Shown here: positions 7,238 to 16,485 of the stretch, piece after piece
Layout: every line of letters starts with the position of its first letter
Position numbering within the stretch: the stretch's first letter is position 1
Assembly (NCBI RefSeq): GCF_001514205.1
Contig: NZ_KQ948780.1
Span: 180,462-244,461, forward strand
Reading direction: 5' to 3'
Length of the DNA: 64,000 nucleotides
From: Streptomyces griseoruber
GTDB lineage: Bacteria; Actinomycetota; Actinomycetes; Streptomycetales; Streptomycetaceae
Notes under the pieces: model-generated
What the model was told of the DNA's origin: nothing
What the model saw: only the letters and a program-made list of their open reading frames with translations
Databases searched by the model: none
Position numbers and translations under genes: made by a program

Positions 7238-8587
7238 ATGACCATCCCCTTGCTGCTCCTGGCGGCCGCGTTCCTGCTCATCCTGGCCAACGGCTTCTTC
7301 GTGGCCGCCGAGTTCGGCCTCGTCACGGTCGAGCGGCCGGAAGCGGAGAAGGCCGCCGCCGAAGGCGACAAACGCGCCCGTACGGTCGTGGAGTCCCTCA
7401 AGGAGCTGTCCTTCCAGCTCTCCGGCACCCAGCTCGGCATCACCATCACCTCGCTCGTCGTCGGCATGCTCGCCGAACCGGCGCTCGCGGAGCTGCTGCA
7501 CACCCCGTTCACCGCGATCGGCATCCCCGAGGGCGCCGTCTCCGGTGTCGCCGTGGTCGTCGGCATGCTGCTCGCCTCCGCCGTCCAGATGGTGGTCGGC
7601 GAACTCGTGCCCAAGAACTGGGCGGTGTCCAAGCCCCTCCAGGTCGCGCGGTTCGTCGCCGGCCCGCAGCACGCCTTCTCCCGCCTGTTCCGGCCGGTGA
7701 TCTCGGCGCTCAACACCGTCGCCAACCGGCTGGTGCGCGCGCTGGGCGTCGAGCCGACCGAGGAGCTGGCCTCGGCCCGCACCCCCGGCGAACTCGTCTC
7801 CCTGGCCCGCCACTCGGCCCAGGCCGGCGCTCTCGAACAGGACACGGCGGACCTGTTCGTCCGCACCCTGTCGCTGGCCGAGCTGACCGTCCAGCATGTG
7901 ATGACCCCACGGGTGAAGGTCAGCGCCCTGCAGTCCTCGGCCACCGCCGAGGACGTGGTCAATCTGACCCGGGCCACCGGCCTGTCCCGTTTCCCCGTCT
8001 ACCGCGAGAAGATCGACGAGATCGTCGGCATGGCCCACCTCAAGGACGCCCTGGCCGTCCCCGTCCAGGACCGGCTGCGCACCCCCGTCGCCCGTATCGC
8101 CCGCCCGGCGCTGCTGGTGCCCGAGACCCTGCCCGTCCAGCCACTGCTGGCCCGGCTGCGCAGCGAGCAGCCCATCGCCGTCGTCGTCGACGAGTACGGC
8201 GGCACGGCGGGCGTGGTCACCCTGGAGGACATCGTCGAGGAGATCGTCGGCGAGGTCCGCGACGAGCACGACGGCCAGGACACCCCCGAACTGGCCGCCG
8301 CCCCGCCCGAGGAGGGCAAGCCCGCCTGGGACGTCGACGGCAGCTGCCGGGTCGACACCCTCCAGCGGATAGGCCTGGAGGTGCCCGAGGGGCCGTACGA
8401 GACGGTCGCGGGCCTCGTCGCCGACCTGCTCGGACGCATCCCGGCCGTCGGCGACCGGACGGAACTGCCCGGCTGGCGGCTGTCCGTGCGCCGGGTCGGC
8501 CACTACCGGGCCGAACGGGTCCGGCTGGTCCACGTCGGCCGGCTCGGTCAGGCCGCGGCGGCCCAGGCCGCGGAGGCCGCCCGATGA
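7238..8587 (+). CDS. CNNM/CorC-type transporter with CBS pair (first of two)
   Basis: A 449-aa hemolysin-family (UPF0053) membrane protein. It has an N-terminal signal-anchor and three to four membrane segments in the CNNM domain (about 1-190; ILANGFFVAAEFGLV near 13-27), a CBS pair (about 205-340; EYGGTAGVVTLEDIVEEIVGE) and a C-terminal CorC/HlyC transport-associated domain (about 355-440). Relatives export or transport Mg2+, and some affect Co2+ resistance. It is preceded by a structured leader and overlaps the next gene by 4 bp. The ATG follows GGAGG at a normal distance. The ion specificity is inferred from family. Confidence 0.92.
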   Translation: MTIPLLLLAAAFLLILANGFFVAAEFGLVTVERPEAEKAAAEGDKRARTVVESLKELSFQLSGTQLGITITSLVVGMLAEPALAELLHTPFTAIGIPEGAVSGVAVVVGMLLASAVQMVVGELVPKNWAVSKPLQVARFVAGPQHAFSRLFRPVISALNTVANRLVRALGVEPTEELASARTPGELVSLARHSAQAGALEQDTADLFVRTLSLAELTVQHVMTPRVKVSALQSSATAEDVVNLTRATGLSRFPVYREKIDEIVGMAHLKDALAVPVQDRLRTPVARIARPALLVPETLPVQPLLARLRSEQPIAVVVDEYGGTAGVVTLEDIVEEIVGEVRDEHDGQDTPELAAAPPEEGKPAWDVDGSCRVDTLQRIGLEVPEGPYETVAGLVADLLGRIPAVGDRTELPGWRLSVRRVGHYRAERVRLVHVGRLGQAAAAQAAEAAR

Positions 8588-9669
8588 GCGTCCTCCAACT
8601 CGTCTTCGCCGCGCTGCTCGTGCTGGCCAACGGCTTCTTCGTGGGTGCCGAGTTCGCGCTCGTCTCCGTGCGCCGCAGCCAGATCGAGCCCCTGGGCACC
8701 GCGCGCGCCCGCCAGGTCCTCCACGGCCTGGAGCGCCTGCCGCAGATGATGGCCGCCGCCCAGTTCGGCATCACCCTGTGCTCCCTCACCCTCGGCGCGG
8801 TCGCCGAACCGACCGTGGCCGAGCTGCTGGAACCGTTCTTCGAGTGGATCCACCTCCCGCACGGCATGATCCACCCGCTGGGCTATGTCATCGCCCTGGC
8901 CGCCGTGGTCTTCTTCCACCTCGTCATCGGCGAGATGGTCCCGAAGAACCTCGCGATGGCGGCCCCCGAGAAGGCGGCCCTGTGGCTCAGCCCGGGCCTG
9001 GTCGCCTTCGCGCGGGTCTGCCGGCCGATCACGGTCGCCCTCGGCGCCTGCGCCCAGGCCATCCTGCGGCTCTTCCGGGTCGAGCCCAAGGACGAGGTGG
9101 AGGCCGTCGTCACCAGCGAGCAGCTCAACCGGCTGCTGGAGGACTCCGGCCAGGCGGGTCTCCTCGACCCCGAGGAGCAGGAGCGTCTGGAGGACGCGCT
9201 GGAACTGGGCTCCCGTCCGGTGACGGACGTCCTCCTCAAGCGGGAGTCGCTGATCACGGTGCCCCCGTCGGTCACACCGGGCCAGATCGTCGAGCTCACC
9301 GCCCGCACCGGTTACTCCCGCTTCCCCGTCGCCGCGGAGAACGGCGCCTTCATGGGCTATGTCCATGTGAAGGACGTCCTCGACGTGGAGGACTCCGAGC
9401 GGGCGGTACCCCAGCAGCTGTGGCGCCCGATGACGACCCTGCGCTCCGACCTCCCCCTGGACGACGCCCTGACGGTGATGCGCCGCGCGGCCACCCACCT
9501 CGCCCAGGTCGCGGACGCCTCCGGCAAGGTGCTGGGCCTGGCCGCCCTGGAGGACGTACTGGAGCTCCTGGTCGGCGAGGTCACCGACCCGGCGCACCGG
9601 GACGTCCCGGAGGTCCGGCTGACGGAGCCACGGGCGAGCGGCGAACCGGAAGAGGCGATGGCCGGCTAG
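8584..9669 (+). CDS. CNNM/CorC-type transporter with CBS pair (second of two)
   Basis: A 361-aa paralogue of the preceding gene, with the same opening VLANGFFVGAEFALVS, three hydrophobic segments to about residue 150, and a CBS pair (about 205-335). It lacks the C-terminal transport-associated domain of its partner, which explains the difference in length. The ATG overlaps the upstream stop, so the two are translationally coupled; a heteromeric transporter is possible. It converges on the EccA-like gene with only 21 bp between stops and no terminator visible there. Confidence 0.92.
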   Translation: MSVLQLVFAALLVLANGFFVGAEFALVSVRRSQIEPLGTARARQVLHGLERLPQMMAAAQFGITLCSLTLGAVAEPTVAELLEPFFEWIHLPHGMIHPLGYVIALAAVVFFHLVIGEMVPKNLAMAAPEKAALWLSPGLVAFARVCRPITVALGACAQAILRLFRVEPKDEVEAVVTSEQLNRLLEDSGQAGLLDPEEQERLEDALELGSRPVTDVLLKRESLITVPPSVTPGQIVELTARTGYSRFPVAAENGAFMGYVHVKDVLDVEDSERAVPQQLWRPMTTLRSDLPLDDALTVMRRAATHLAQVADASGKVLGLAALEDVLELLVGEVTDPAHRDVPEVRLTEPRASGEPEEAMAG

Positions 9670-9690
9670 CGCGGCGGCCACCCGTCCCCG

Positions 9691-11556
9691 CTACATCGAC
9701 GACGGATCCTGCGGCCCCCGCCCCGACAGCACCTCGCCGTACGCCTGCATGAGGTCCGGGAGCCGCAGGGTCGACAGGTCGTCCCGGGTCAGCGCCGTCG
9801 GGTACGTCGACAGCCGCAGATCCCGGTAGGCGCAGCTCTTCTCGTACAGCGTCCGCAGGAACCGCCCGTTGCCCAGTTCGTCGATCCACCCCTGGTCCAC
9901 GACGTGTCCGGCGATCGAGCGCAGCTCGTCCAGCGCCTCCTCGTCCCACACGTCACCGTTCTCGGCGGCGAGCACCTCGCCGATGGAGGTGAGCTCGAGG
10001 GGGCGGTACGAGGGGAAGTCGACGCGGGTGGTGAAGCGGGAGGACAGCCCCGGGTTGGCGGCGAGCAGGCGGTCCATGCCCTCCGGGTAGCCGGCCAGGA
10101 TCACCACCAGATGGTCACGGTTGTCCTCGGCCCGTTTCAGCAGCACCTGGAGCGCCTCGTCGCCGTACGCGTCGCCCTTGCCGTACCCGGAGTTGGAGAG
10201 AGAGTACGCCTCGTCCACGAAGAGGACACCACCGAGGGCGGAGTCGATCAGCTCATTGGCCTTGACGGCGGTCTGGCCGAGGTACTCGCCGACCAGGTCG
10301 GCCCGCTGGGCCTCCACCAGATGGTCGCCGCCGAGCAGACCGAGGGCGTAGAAGACCCGGCCGAGGATGCGGGCCACCGTGGTCTTGCCGGTGCCGGAGG
10401 GGCCGGAGAAGACGAAATGCCGTTTGGGCGGCTGGACCGGAAGGCCCTGCCCGGCCCGCAGCCGGGCCATGTTGAGCTGCGCCGACAGCGCCTTGACCTG
10501 GCGTTTCACGGGTTCCAGGCCCACCATGCGCTCCAGTTCGGCGAGCGCCTCCTCGAGTAAGCCAGGGTCGGTGGGTCCGGCGGGCAGCGGGGACCCCACG
10601 ACCGTCTTCGCGCGGACCGCCGGGTCGGCGACCGACGGCAGCGGCCCCACGGGCGGCAGGTCCGGGGGGTCGGTGAGCTTGAGGTCCCGGCCCTCGGTGC
10701 CGAACAGCGGGTCGAGGACGTCCGGGCCGTCCCCCACGTCCTGCCCGATCCCGGTGAGCGTGACCGCGGCGAGGTCGGAGGGGTCGTCGTAGCCGTCGCC
10801 CTCGGCGATCGCGGCGAGCCGCGCCGAGGTGTCCATGAAGGCGGGATCGACCCGGTGCACCGCCCGGTACAGCGGGAGCGCGGCGGCCGAGCGGCCGGTG
10901 CCCTCGTGCGCCCGGGCCAGCCAGTACCGCAGCTCCTTGCGCTGCGGCTGCTCGCTGCGGCAGCGCATCAGGGCGGCGGAGAGCAGCGGTTCGGCCTGGC
11001 CGTACATCTCCAGCCGGACCCGGGCCATCCCGCCGAACAGCCCGGCCTCGATACCGAGCAGCGGGTCGTCCAGGAGCGGGTCGGTGTGCCGGACCAGCTG
11101 TTCCCAGTCCTTGACCAGATAGGCGCGGCAGGCGTGCAGAAACCGGACCTGGTGGTCGGTGTCGACGGGTGGGAGCCCGGCGAGCGCCCGGTCCAGCTCG
11201 GGCACATGCCGGCCGTCCAGCCAGTGCGAGGCGTGCGCGAGCAGCAGATCGCGCGGGCTCTCCAGCACCGGCTGCACCCACCAGCCCAGCCAGTACCAGG
11301 AGTTGAGCGTCCTGCGGTGCCGGGCGCGCTGCTCGCCGAACCGGTCCCGGTGCCGGTACATCCGCAGCAGCGCCGTCGTCGTGTCCACGCGCAGCGCGTG
11401 CAGCCCGAGCCAGCCGTCGGCCATCCCGGGATCGATCCGTACCGCCGTGCGGAATTCCTCTTCCGCCTGCGGATACGCGCCCATGGTGTAGGCGTCCACG
11501 CCTCGTAGCCAGGCGAGGTCGGCCGGGGCCTCCAGGCCCTGCGTGCCGAAATCCAT
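9691..11556 (-). CDS. EccA/CbxX-type AAA+ ATPase with N-terminal TPR-like region
   Basis: A 621-aa protein whose C-terminal part (about 340-615) is an AAA+ domain of the CbxX/CfqX class, with Walker A GPSGTGKT at 385-392 and Walker B VLFVDEA at 444-450. The N-terminal 280 residues are helical and TPR-like, as in EccA proteins of type VII secretion systems. No other ESX component (EccB-E, MycP, WXG100) lies in the window, so it is an orphan here. The ATG at 11556 is preceded by an in-frame GTG at 11559. I ignored a 120-residue upstream extension because it reads across the intergenic region. Confidence 0.88.
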   Translation of the reverse strand: MDFGTQGLEAPADLAWLRGVDAYTMGAYPQAEEEFRTAVRIDPGMADGWLGLHALRVDTTTALLRMYRHRDRFGEQRARHRRTLNSWYWLGWWVQPVLESPRDLLLAHASHWLDGRHVPELDRALAGLPPVDTDHQVRFLHACRAYLVKDWEQLVRHTDPLLDDPLLGIEAGLFGGMARVRLEMYGQAEPLLSAALMRCRSEQPQRKELRYWLARAHEGTGRSAAALPLYRAVHRVDPAFMDTSARLAAIAEGDGYDDPSDLAAVTLTGIGQDVGDGPDVLDPLFGTEGRDLKLTDPPDLPPVGPLPSVADPAVRAKTVVGSPLPAGPTDPGLLEEALAELERMVGLEPVKRQVKALSAQLNMARLRAGQGLPVQPPKRHFVFSGPSGTGKTTVARILGRVFYALGLLGGDHLVEAQRADLVGEYLGQTAVKANELIDSALGGVLFVDEAYSLSNSGYGKGDAYGDEALQVLLKRAEDNRDHLVVILAGYPEGMDRLLAANPGLSSRFTTRVDFPSYRPLELTSIGEVLAAENGDVWDEEALDELRSIAGHVVDQGWIDELGNGRFLRTLYEKSCAYRDLRLSTYPTALTRDDLSTLRLPDLMQAYGEVLSGRGPQDPSSM

Positions 11557-11999
11557 CACGTCCCCCACAAACCGTGCCCCCGTCGGTTTGCCACCGGGCC
11601 CTCGCCCGCCGGCTGCCTTGGTCGAACCGCTGTGCCGCGGACCGGAGTTGCAAGGTGCGCGAAGCAGCTGTCCGTAGGTCGCACCGAGGGCATCGTACCT
11701 GCGGAGGAGTGCCTGCCGAAGGGTGCCGCCCAGGCCGTTTGACGAGGTGGGAGCGGACGGGGCGCATCCCGCAACGGTGACCCTCGGTGAGCGCGCGGCG
11801 TCGTGGCGCGTCCGGAAAAGGGGGCTGCGGAGCGGTGCGAGGGCAGAACGAAGCCCCCGATCACGGGGGAACAACCGGGGGCTTCGCGACTTGGGGCGGC
11901 TGCGATTGCCGCACATTCAGAACGTAAGACCTGTACGGGCCGCCGGTCAAGCGAAGTTGAGGCAGTTGGCGAAGTTCGAGCGCGGGGCTTTTCACACGT
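11557..11999. other. Intergenic region between the EccA-like and kinase genes
   Basis: A 443-bp stretch with no convincing gene. It contains the promoter region of the EccA-like gene on the minus strand and the strong hairpin at 11849-11886. Several short open frames exist here but none has coding-like sequence. Confidence 0.6.
11849..11886 (-). terminator. Strong hairpin terminator downstream of the kinase gene
   Basis: CGAAGCCCCCG (11849-11859) pairs perfectly with CGGGGGCTTCG (11876-11886), an 11-bp stem with a 16-nt loop. It lies about 115 bp beyond the stop of the minus-strand kinase gene and could terminate transcripts on either strand. Confidence 0.65.
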
Positions 12000-12641
12000 T
12001 CACCACATCGCGGGTGGTCCCTCACGGTGGGTGACATCCGGGTGTCCCGCGGGGTCTCCCCGCAGCCCCGGCAGTACCTCGTACCCCTTGCCCAACTGCC
12101 GTACCAGCAGCCCGGCATAGGGGCGCGAAGGGTCGTCCGAGAAGTGGTGCGCCTCCGCCCGGACCCAGCCGTCCCAGAACTCCCGCTGCTCCTCCCCGTC
12201 CCGCGCCCGCCCGCGCGCCCAGGCCTGCTCGGGCGCCATCTCCAGCCACAGCAGAAAGGCCAGATACGGACGCAGGGCGCGGCGGCCCGCGCCGACCCCC
12301 TCGATCAGGACGACGGGCGCCGCGGGCAGCGGCCGGGGCGGGCCGAAGCGGTGCTCGCGCCAGTCATAAGGGGCGTAGTGCGCGCTCTCGCCGCGGCCGA
12401 ACGGCTCGATCACCTCGGTCAGCAGCCGCCCGGACCACGCGAACAGTTCCGCGTGGCTGGCGATGTCGTCGAGGTGCAGCACCGGCGCCCCGCCGAGCGC
12501 CTCGGCCAGCAGGCCCGCGAAGGTGGACTTCCCGGAGCCCGCGTGCCCGTCGACCCCGATCAGCCGGACCGGGCCGCAGGACGGCGGGAGCCGGCGGAGC
12601 CGGGCGGCCAGCCGGCGGACGGCGGGTGCCGGCGGCCTCAC
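12000..12641 (-). CDS. Uridine kinase-like P-loop protein
   Basis: A nucleoside/nucleotide kinase-like P-loop protein. The Walker A motif GHAGSGKS lies about 32 residues from the chosen start, followed by LHLDDIASHAELFAW, the substrate-loop pattern of uridine/pantothenate-kinase relatives, and VVLIEGVGAG. The substrate is not known. The open frame extends to 12764, but that start would leave only 26 bp to the divergent peptidase gene; the GTG at 12641 gives 213 aa and fits the family better. The start is uncertain. The gene is divergent from the peptidase gene at 12791. Confidence 0.75.
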   Translation of the reverse strand: MRPPAPAVRRLAARLRRLPPSCGPVRLIGVDGHAGSGKSTFAGLLAEALGGAPVLHLDDIASHAELFAWSGRLLTEVIEPFGRGESAHYAPYDWREHRFGPPRPLPAAPVVLIEGVGAGRRALRPYLAFLLWLEMAPEQAWARGRARDGEEQREFWDGWVRAEAHHFSDDPSRPYAGLLVRQLGKGYEVLPGLRGDPAGHPDVTHREGPPAMW

Positions 12642-12790
12642 GGGGCGGGATGCGGGATACGGGTGCGCACGGCGCGGAAGTCTAGTGCGACACGGGTGAC
12701 CTCCGAGGCTGCGGTGCTGGTGGGCGTGGCCGCCCGCGCTCATAGTGGGCGCACAGTCGTGCACCGGACACCCTGGGGGTCCTTCCGCCC

Positions 12791-14212
12791 ATGAGCAGCT
12801 CAGACCACCCCTCCCGCAGAACCGTCCTCACCGCTGCGGTCGCCGTCGCGGTGGCGGGCGGCGCGGTCCCGGCCCATGCCGCCCCGGCCCCCGGCGCGGC
12901 CCCGGACGCCGCGGCCCCCGCCGGGACCGCGGACGCCGAGGCCATGGCCGTGACCCCGGGCGCCGGGTCGGCCGCCGCCCGGACCGTCGACCTCCGCTCC
13001 TGGTTCACGTACGCCGACTGGAGCTCGGGCTCCGCGGAGGGCACCCGTGCCGTCGCGGGCGAGCGGCCCGGCCTGGTCCTGGGCAGCGCCGCCGGCACCC
13101 TGGCCCACGCCGATCCGCACGCCAGGACCACCGCCGACTGGGAGTACGCGACCTGGACGTCCCCCGTCCACCGGCTCGCCGTCCCCGCCACCGAGGTGAT
13201 CGCCTCCTGGAACGCGAGCACCCCCGCCGGCACCTGGCTCCAGGTGGAGCTGCGGGCCACGTACGCGGACGGCACCGACACCCCCTGGTACGTGATGGGC
13301 CGCTGGGCCTCCGGAGACCAGGACATCAGACGGGCCTCGGTCGACGGCCAGAGCGACGGCCGCAGCACCGTCTGGACCGACACCCTCGCCGTCGACGACG
13401 CCTCGACGGGCCTGCGCATCGGCTCGTACCGGACCCGGCTGACCCTGTACCGCCGCCCGGGTACGACGCTCACCCCGACCGTGTGGCGGCTGGGCGTGAT
13501 GGGCTCCGCCGTCCCGGACCGCTTCACCGTCCCGGCCTCGGCGCCCGGCCTCGCGCGCGAGCTGGCGGTCCCGCGCTACTCGCAGGAGATCCACCAGGGC
13601 CAGTACCCGCAGTACGACAACGGCGGCGAGGCCTGGTGCAGCCCCACCTCCTCCCAGATGGCCATCGAGTACTGGGGCGGCCGGCTGACCCCCGCACAGC
13701 TGAAGTGGGTCGACCCGTCCTACGCCGACCCGCAGGTGTGCCACGCCGCCCGGTACACGTACGACCACCAGTACGCGGGCTGCGGGAACTGGCCCTTCAA
13801 CGCCGCCTACGCGGCCACCTTCGACGGCCTGCGGAGCGTGGTCACCCGGCTGACGTCCCTCACCGACCTGGAGACGCTGATCGCGGCGGGCATCCCGGCC
13901 GTGACGTCCCAGTCCTTCCTCGAGGAGGAGCTCACGGGCGCGGGGTACGGCACGGCCGGCCATCTGATGACCGTGATCGGGTTCACGGCCGGGGGCGATG
14001 TGATCGCCAACGATCCGAACTCGGCCGACGACGCCTCGGTGCGGCGCGTGTACGCGCGGCGGCAGTTCGAGAACATCTGGCTCAGGACCAAGCGCTACAA
14101 CGCGGCGGGCAAGACCGTCTCCGGCAGCGGGGGCGTGTGCTACCTGTACTTCCCGGTCCGTCCGACCGTGCGCCAGTGCGCGGCGCTGGAGGCGGTGGGG
14201 GTCAGCGTGTGA
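12791..14212 (+). CDS. Secreted C39-like cysteine peptidase
   Basis: A 473-aa exported protein. The N-terminus has a twin-arginine-like signal (SRRTVLTAAVAVAVAGG) with an Ala-X-Ala site near residue 31. After a variable Ala/Pro region and a beta-rich domain (about 65-245), a peptidase C39-like domain follows: Cys283 in GGEAWCSPTSSQ, His391 in GHLMTVIGF and Asp408 in ANDPNS form a plausible triad. The target is unknown. C39-like domains outside bacteriocin exporters often act on cell-wall or extracellular peptides. It runs divergently from the kinase gene. The stop overlaps a possible GTG start of the small ORF downstream. Confidence 0.9.
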   Translation: MSSSDHPSRRTVLTAAVAVAVAGGAVPAHAAPAPGAAPDAAAPAGTADAEAMAVTPGAGSAAARTVDLRSWFTYADWSSGSAEGTRAVAGERPGLVLGSAAGTLAHADPHARTTADWEYATWTSPVHRLAVPATEVIASWNASTPAGTWLQVELRATYADGTDTPWYVMGRWASGDQDIRRASVDGQSDGRSTVWTDTLAVDDASTGLRIGSYRTRLTLYRRPGTTLTPTVWRLGVMGSAVPDRFTVPASAPGLARELAVPRYSQEIHQGQYPQYDNGGEAWCSPTSSQMAIEYWGGRLTPAQLKWVDPSYADPQVCHAARYTYDHQYAGCGNWPFNAAYAATFDGLRSVVTRLTSLTDLETLIAAGIPAVTSQSFLEEELTGAGYGTAGHLMTVIGFTAGGDVIANDPNSADDASVRRVYARRQFENIWLRTKRYNAAGKTVSGSGGVCYLYFPVRPTVRQCAALEAVGVSV

Positions 14213-14259
14213 GCAAGGTCTCGACGGCAAAAGCCCTGGCCGGTGGCAAAGTGGACACC

Positions 14260-14400
14260 ATGACCGCACACGCCGCCACCGCCACCCGTACCCGTACCGG
14301 CGGCCCGGGCGAGGACGGCCCGAAGATCGTCGAGCAGGTCCTGGGCTGGGTCCTCGTCGCCGTCGTCGCGATGCTGGTGACCCGCCTGGGACTGCTCTGA
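14260..14400 (+). CDS. Small single-pass membrane protein (46 aa)
   Basis: A short ORF directly after the peptidase gene encodes a polar N-terminus and one hydrophobic helix near the C-terminus (VLGWVLVAVVAMLVTRLGLL). The frame is open from a GTG at 14209 that overlaps the peptidase stop; an ATG at 14260 gives 46 aa. The strong hydrophobic tail and collinear position suggest a real small gene, but there is no family recognition. It could be a remnant rather than a functional protein. Confidence 0.45.
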   Translation: MTAHAATATRTRTGGPGEDGPKIVEQVLGWVLVAVVAMLVTRLGLL

Positions 14401-14476
14401 CCTCCGCTGTTCGGCTGCCGCCGGGGTGAGCTGACCCGCTGTTCGACCTGACATACTGACGTGGTCCCGCCGACCG

Positions 14477-15151
14477 TTGGAGACCAGGTCGAAATTGAAT
14501 ATCAGCCAACAGCGCGACGCCGTCCGTCCCCGGGCGCGGGGAACCGAGCGCTCACTGGCGCGCCGCGCCGAACTCATCACCATCGGGCGCAAGTTGTTCG
14601 CCGACACGTCCTACGACGCGCTCTCGATGGACGACATCGCCCGGCAGGCGCACGTCGCCAAAGGGCTGATCTACTACTACTTCCAGTCGAAGCGCGGCTA
14701 TTACCTGGCCATCGTCCAGGACTCCGTCGCCGATCTGGTCTCCTTCGCCGCGAGCGGTCTGGAACTGGCCCAGGTGGACCGGGTCCAGCGCACCATCGAC
14801 GGCTATCTCCGGTACGCCGAGCACAACCAGGCCGCCTTCCGCACGATCGTCAGCGGCGGGGTCGGCTTCGACACCGAGGTGCACGCCATCCGGGACGGGG
14901 TGCGCGCGGCGATCGTCGCGACCATCGCCGAGGGCGCCTACGGCGACGGTGACGTCCCGCCGCTGCCGCGGATGGCCCTGCTCTCCTGGGTGTGCAGCGT
15001 CGAGGGCGCCACCCTCGACTGGATCGACCGCCCCGAACTCTCCCGCGACGTCATGTGCGACCTGCTGGTGAAGACCCTGGGCGGGACCCTCCGCGCGATC
15101 GAGGAACTCGACCCCGCCTTCCCGGCACCGAAGCCGGCCCGCAGGGACTGA
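14477..15151 (+). CDS. TetR-family transcriptional regulator
   Basis: A 224-aa (or 218-aa) TetR repressor. The DNA-binding helix-turn-helix is in residues about 30-75, with the typical pattern SMDDIARQAHVAKGLIYYYF. The C-terminal ligand domain is not assignable. Both candidate starts are TTG (14477 and 14495); the second has GGAG 14 nt upstream and is the more likely. It is followed by a terminator and then a collinear acyl-CoA dehydrogenase gene, so control of the fatty-acid-like genes 15.3-19.1 kb is possible but not demonstrated. Confidence 0.88.
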   Translation: METRSKLNISQQRDAVRPRARGTERSLARRAELITIGRKLFADTSYDALSMDDIARQAHVAKGLIYYYFQSKRGYYLAIVQDSVADLVSFAASGLELAQVDRVQRTIDGYLRYAEHNQAAFRTIVSGGVGFDTEVHAIRDGVRAAIVATIAEGAYGDGDVPPLPRMALLSWVCSVEGATLDWIDRPELSRDVMCDLLVKTLGGTLRAIEELDPAFPAPKPARRD

Positions 15152-15161
15152 GCACCCGCAA

Positions 15162-15189
15162 GGGGCGGAGGCTCGTACTCCTCCGCCCC
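15162..15189 (+). terminator. Terminator after the TetR gene
   Basis: GGGGCGGAGG (15162-15171) pairs perfectly with CCTCCGCCCC (15180-15189) around an 8-nt loop, 10 bp after the TetR stop codon. There is no U-tract, as is common in streptomycetes. Confidence 0.7.
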
Positions 15190-15312
15190 AGGCCGTACGC
15201 CGGTCCGGTCAATGGTGTGGACCGGTCCTGGAGCCGCCCCGCCGTGCGGGGAGAGCGTCCTGCGGGCATACTCACAGCGCGAAGCCGCAGGTCGGCAGTG
15301 AGGAGACGCACC

Positions 15313-16485
15313 ATGGGCGAGCGAGTGCCGGCGTCGGTGGACCGTCTCCTGCCCACGGAGGAGGCACGGGAACTGCTCGCCCTCGTCCGGGACATCGCCC
15401 GCCGGGAGATCACCCCGACGGCGGCCGCGGAGGAGGACGCGGGACGCTTCCCGCGCGAGCTGTTCACCCTCCTGTCCGCGTCGGGGCTGCTCGGACTGCC
15501 GTACGACTCCCGCCACGGTGGCGGCGACCAGCCGTACGAGGTCTACCTCCAGGTCCTGGAGGAACTCGCCGCGGCCCGGCTCACCGTGGGGCTCGGGGTC
15601 AGCGTCCACACCCTGGCCACCTACGCCCTGGCCGCCCACGGCACCGACGCCCAGCGGGCCGCGCATCTGCCGGGCGTGCTCGGCGGCGGGCTGCTCGGCG
15701 CGTACTGCCTGTCCGAACCCTCCTCCGGATCGGACGCCGCCGCGCTGCGGACCAGGGCCGTGCGGCACGGCGGGGACTGGGTGATCGACGGCACCAAGGC
15801 CTGGACCACCCACGGCGGGATCGCCGACTTCTACACCGTCCTGGCGCGCACCGGCGGCGAGGGCCCGCACGGGATCACCGCCTTCCTCGTGCCCGGTGAC
15901 GCCGACGGCCTCACCGCCGCGCCGCCGGAGCGGAAGATGGGGCTGAAGGGCTCGCCCACGGCCCAGCTCCACTTCGACTGCGTCCGCGTGAGCGACGACC
16001 GCCGCCTCGGTGCGGAGGGCCAGGGATTCGCGATCGCCCTGGCCGCGCTGGACTCCGGGCGCCTGGGCATCGCGGCCTGCGCGGTCGGCCTCGCCCAGGC
16101 GGCCCTGGACCAGGCCGTCGCCCATGCCACCGAGCGCCGGCAGTTCGGGCGGCCCCTCGCCGACTTCCAGGGCCTGCGCTTCCTGCTCGCCGACATGGCG
16201 ACCCGCGTCGAGTCGGGCCGTGCCCTGTATCTGGCGGCGGCGCGGCTGCGGGACGCCGGCCGGCCGTTCGCCCGGCAGGCGGCGATGGCCAAGCTCCACG
16301 GCACGGACGCCGCGATGCAGGTCACCGTCGACGCCGTCCAGGTGCTCGGCGGATACGGCTACACCGCCGACTTCCCCGTCGAACGCCATCTGCGCGAGGC
16401 CAAGGCCCTCCAGATCGTCGAGGGCACCAACCAGATCCAGCGCATGGTCATCGCCCGTCATCTGCTGGGCCCGCAGACTCGCTGA
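15313..16485 (+). CDS. Acyl-CoA dehydrogenase
   Basis: A 390-aa FAD-dependent acyl-CoA dehydrogenase. It has the three family blocks: YCLSEPSSGSD (FAD contact, about 135-145), ATERRQFGRPL (about 275-285) and EGTNQIQR, where Glu370 is the predicted catalytic base at the short/branched-chain position. The ATG follows GAGGAGA. The substrate is unknown. Together with the downstream APH-type kinase it recalls the two halves of eukaryotic ACAD10/ACAD11, although here they are separate genes with another gene between. Confidence 0.93.
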   Translation: MGERVPASVDRLLPTEEARELLALVRDIARREITPTAAAEEDAGRFPRELFTLLSASGLLGLPYDSRHGGGDQPYEVYLQVLEELAAARLTVGLGVSVHTLATYALAAHGTDAQRAAHLPGVLGGGLLGAYCLSEPSSGSDAAALRTRAVRHGGDWVIDGTKAWTTHGGIADFYTVLARTGGEGPHGITAFLVPGDADGLTAAPPERKMGLKGSPTAQLHFDCVRVSDDRRLGAEGQGFAIALAALDSGRLGIAACAVGLAQAALDQAVAHATERRQFGRPLADFQGLRFLLADMATRVESGRALYLAAARLRDAGRPFARQAAMAKLHGTDAAMQVTVDAVQVLGGYGYTADFPVERHLREAKALQIVEGTNQIQRMVIARHLLGPQTR

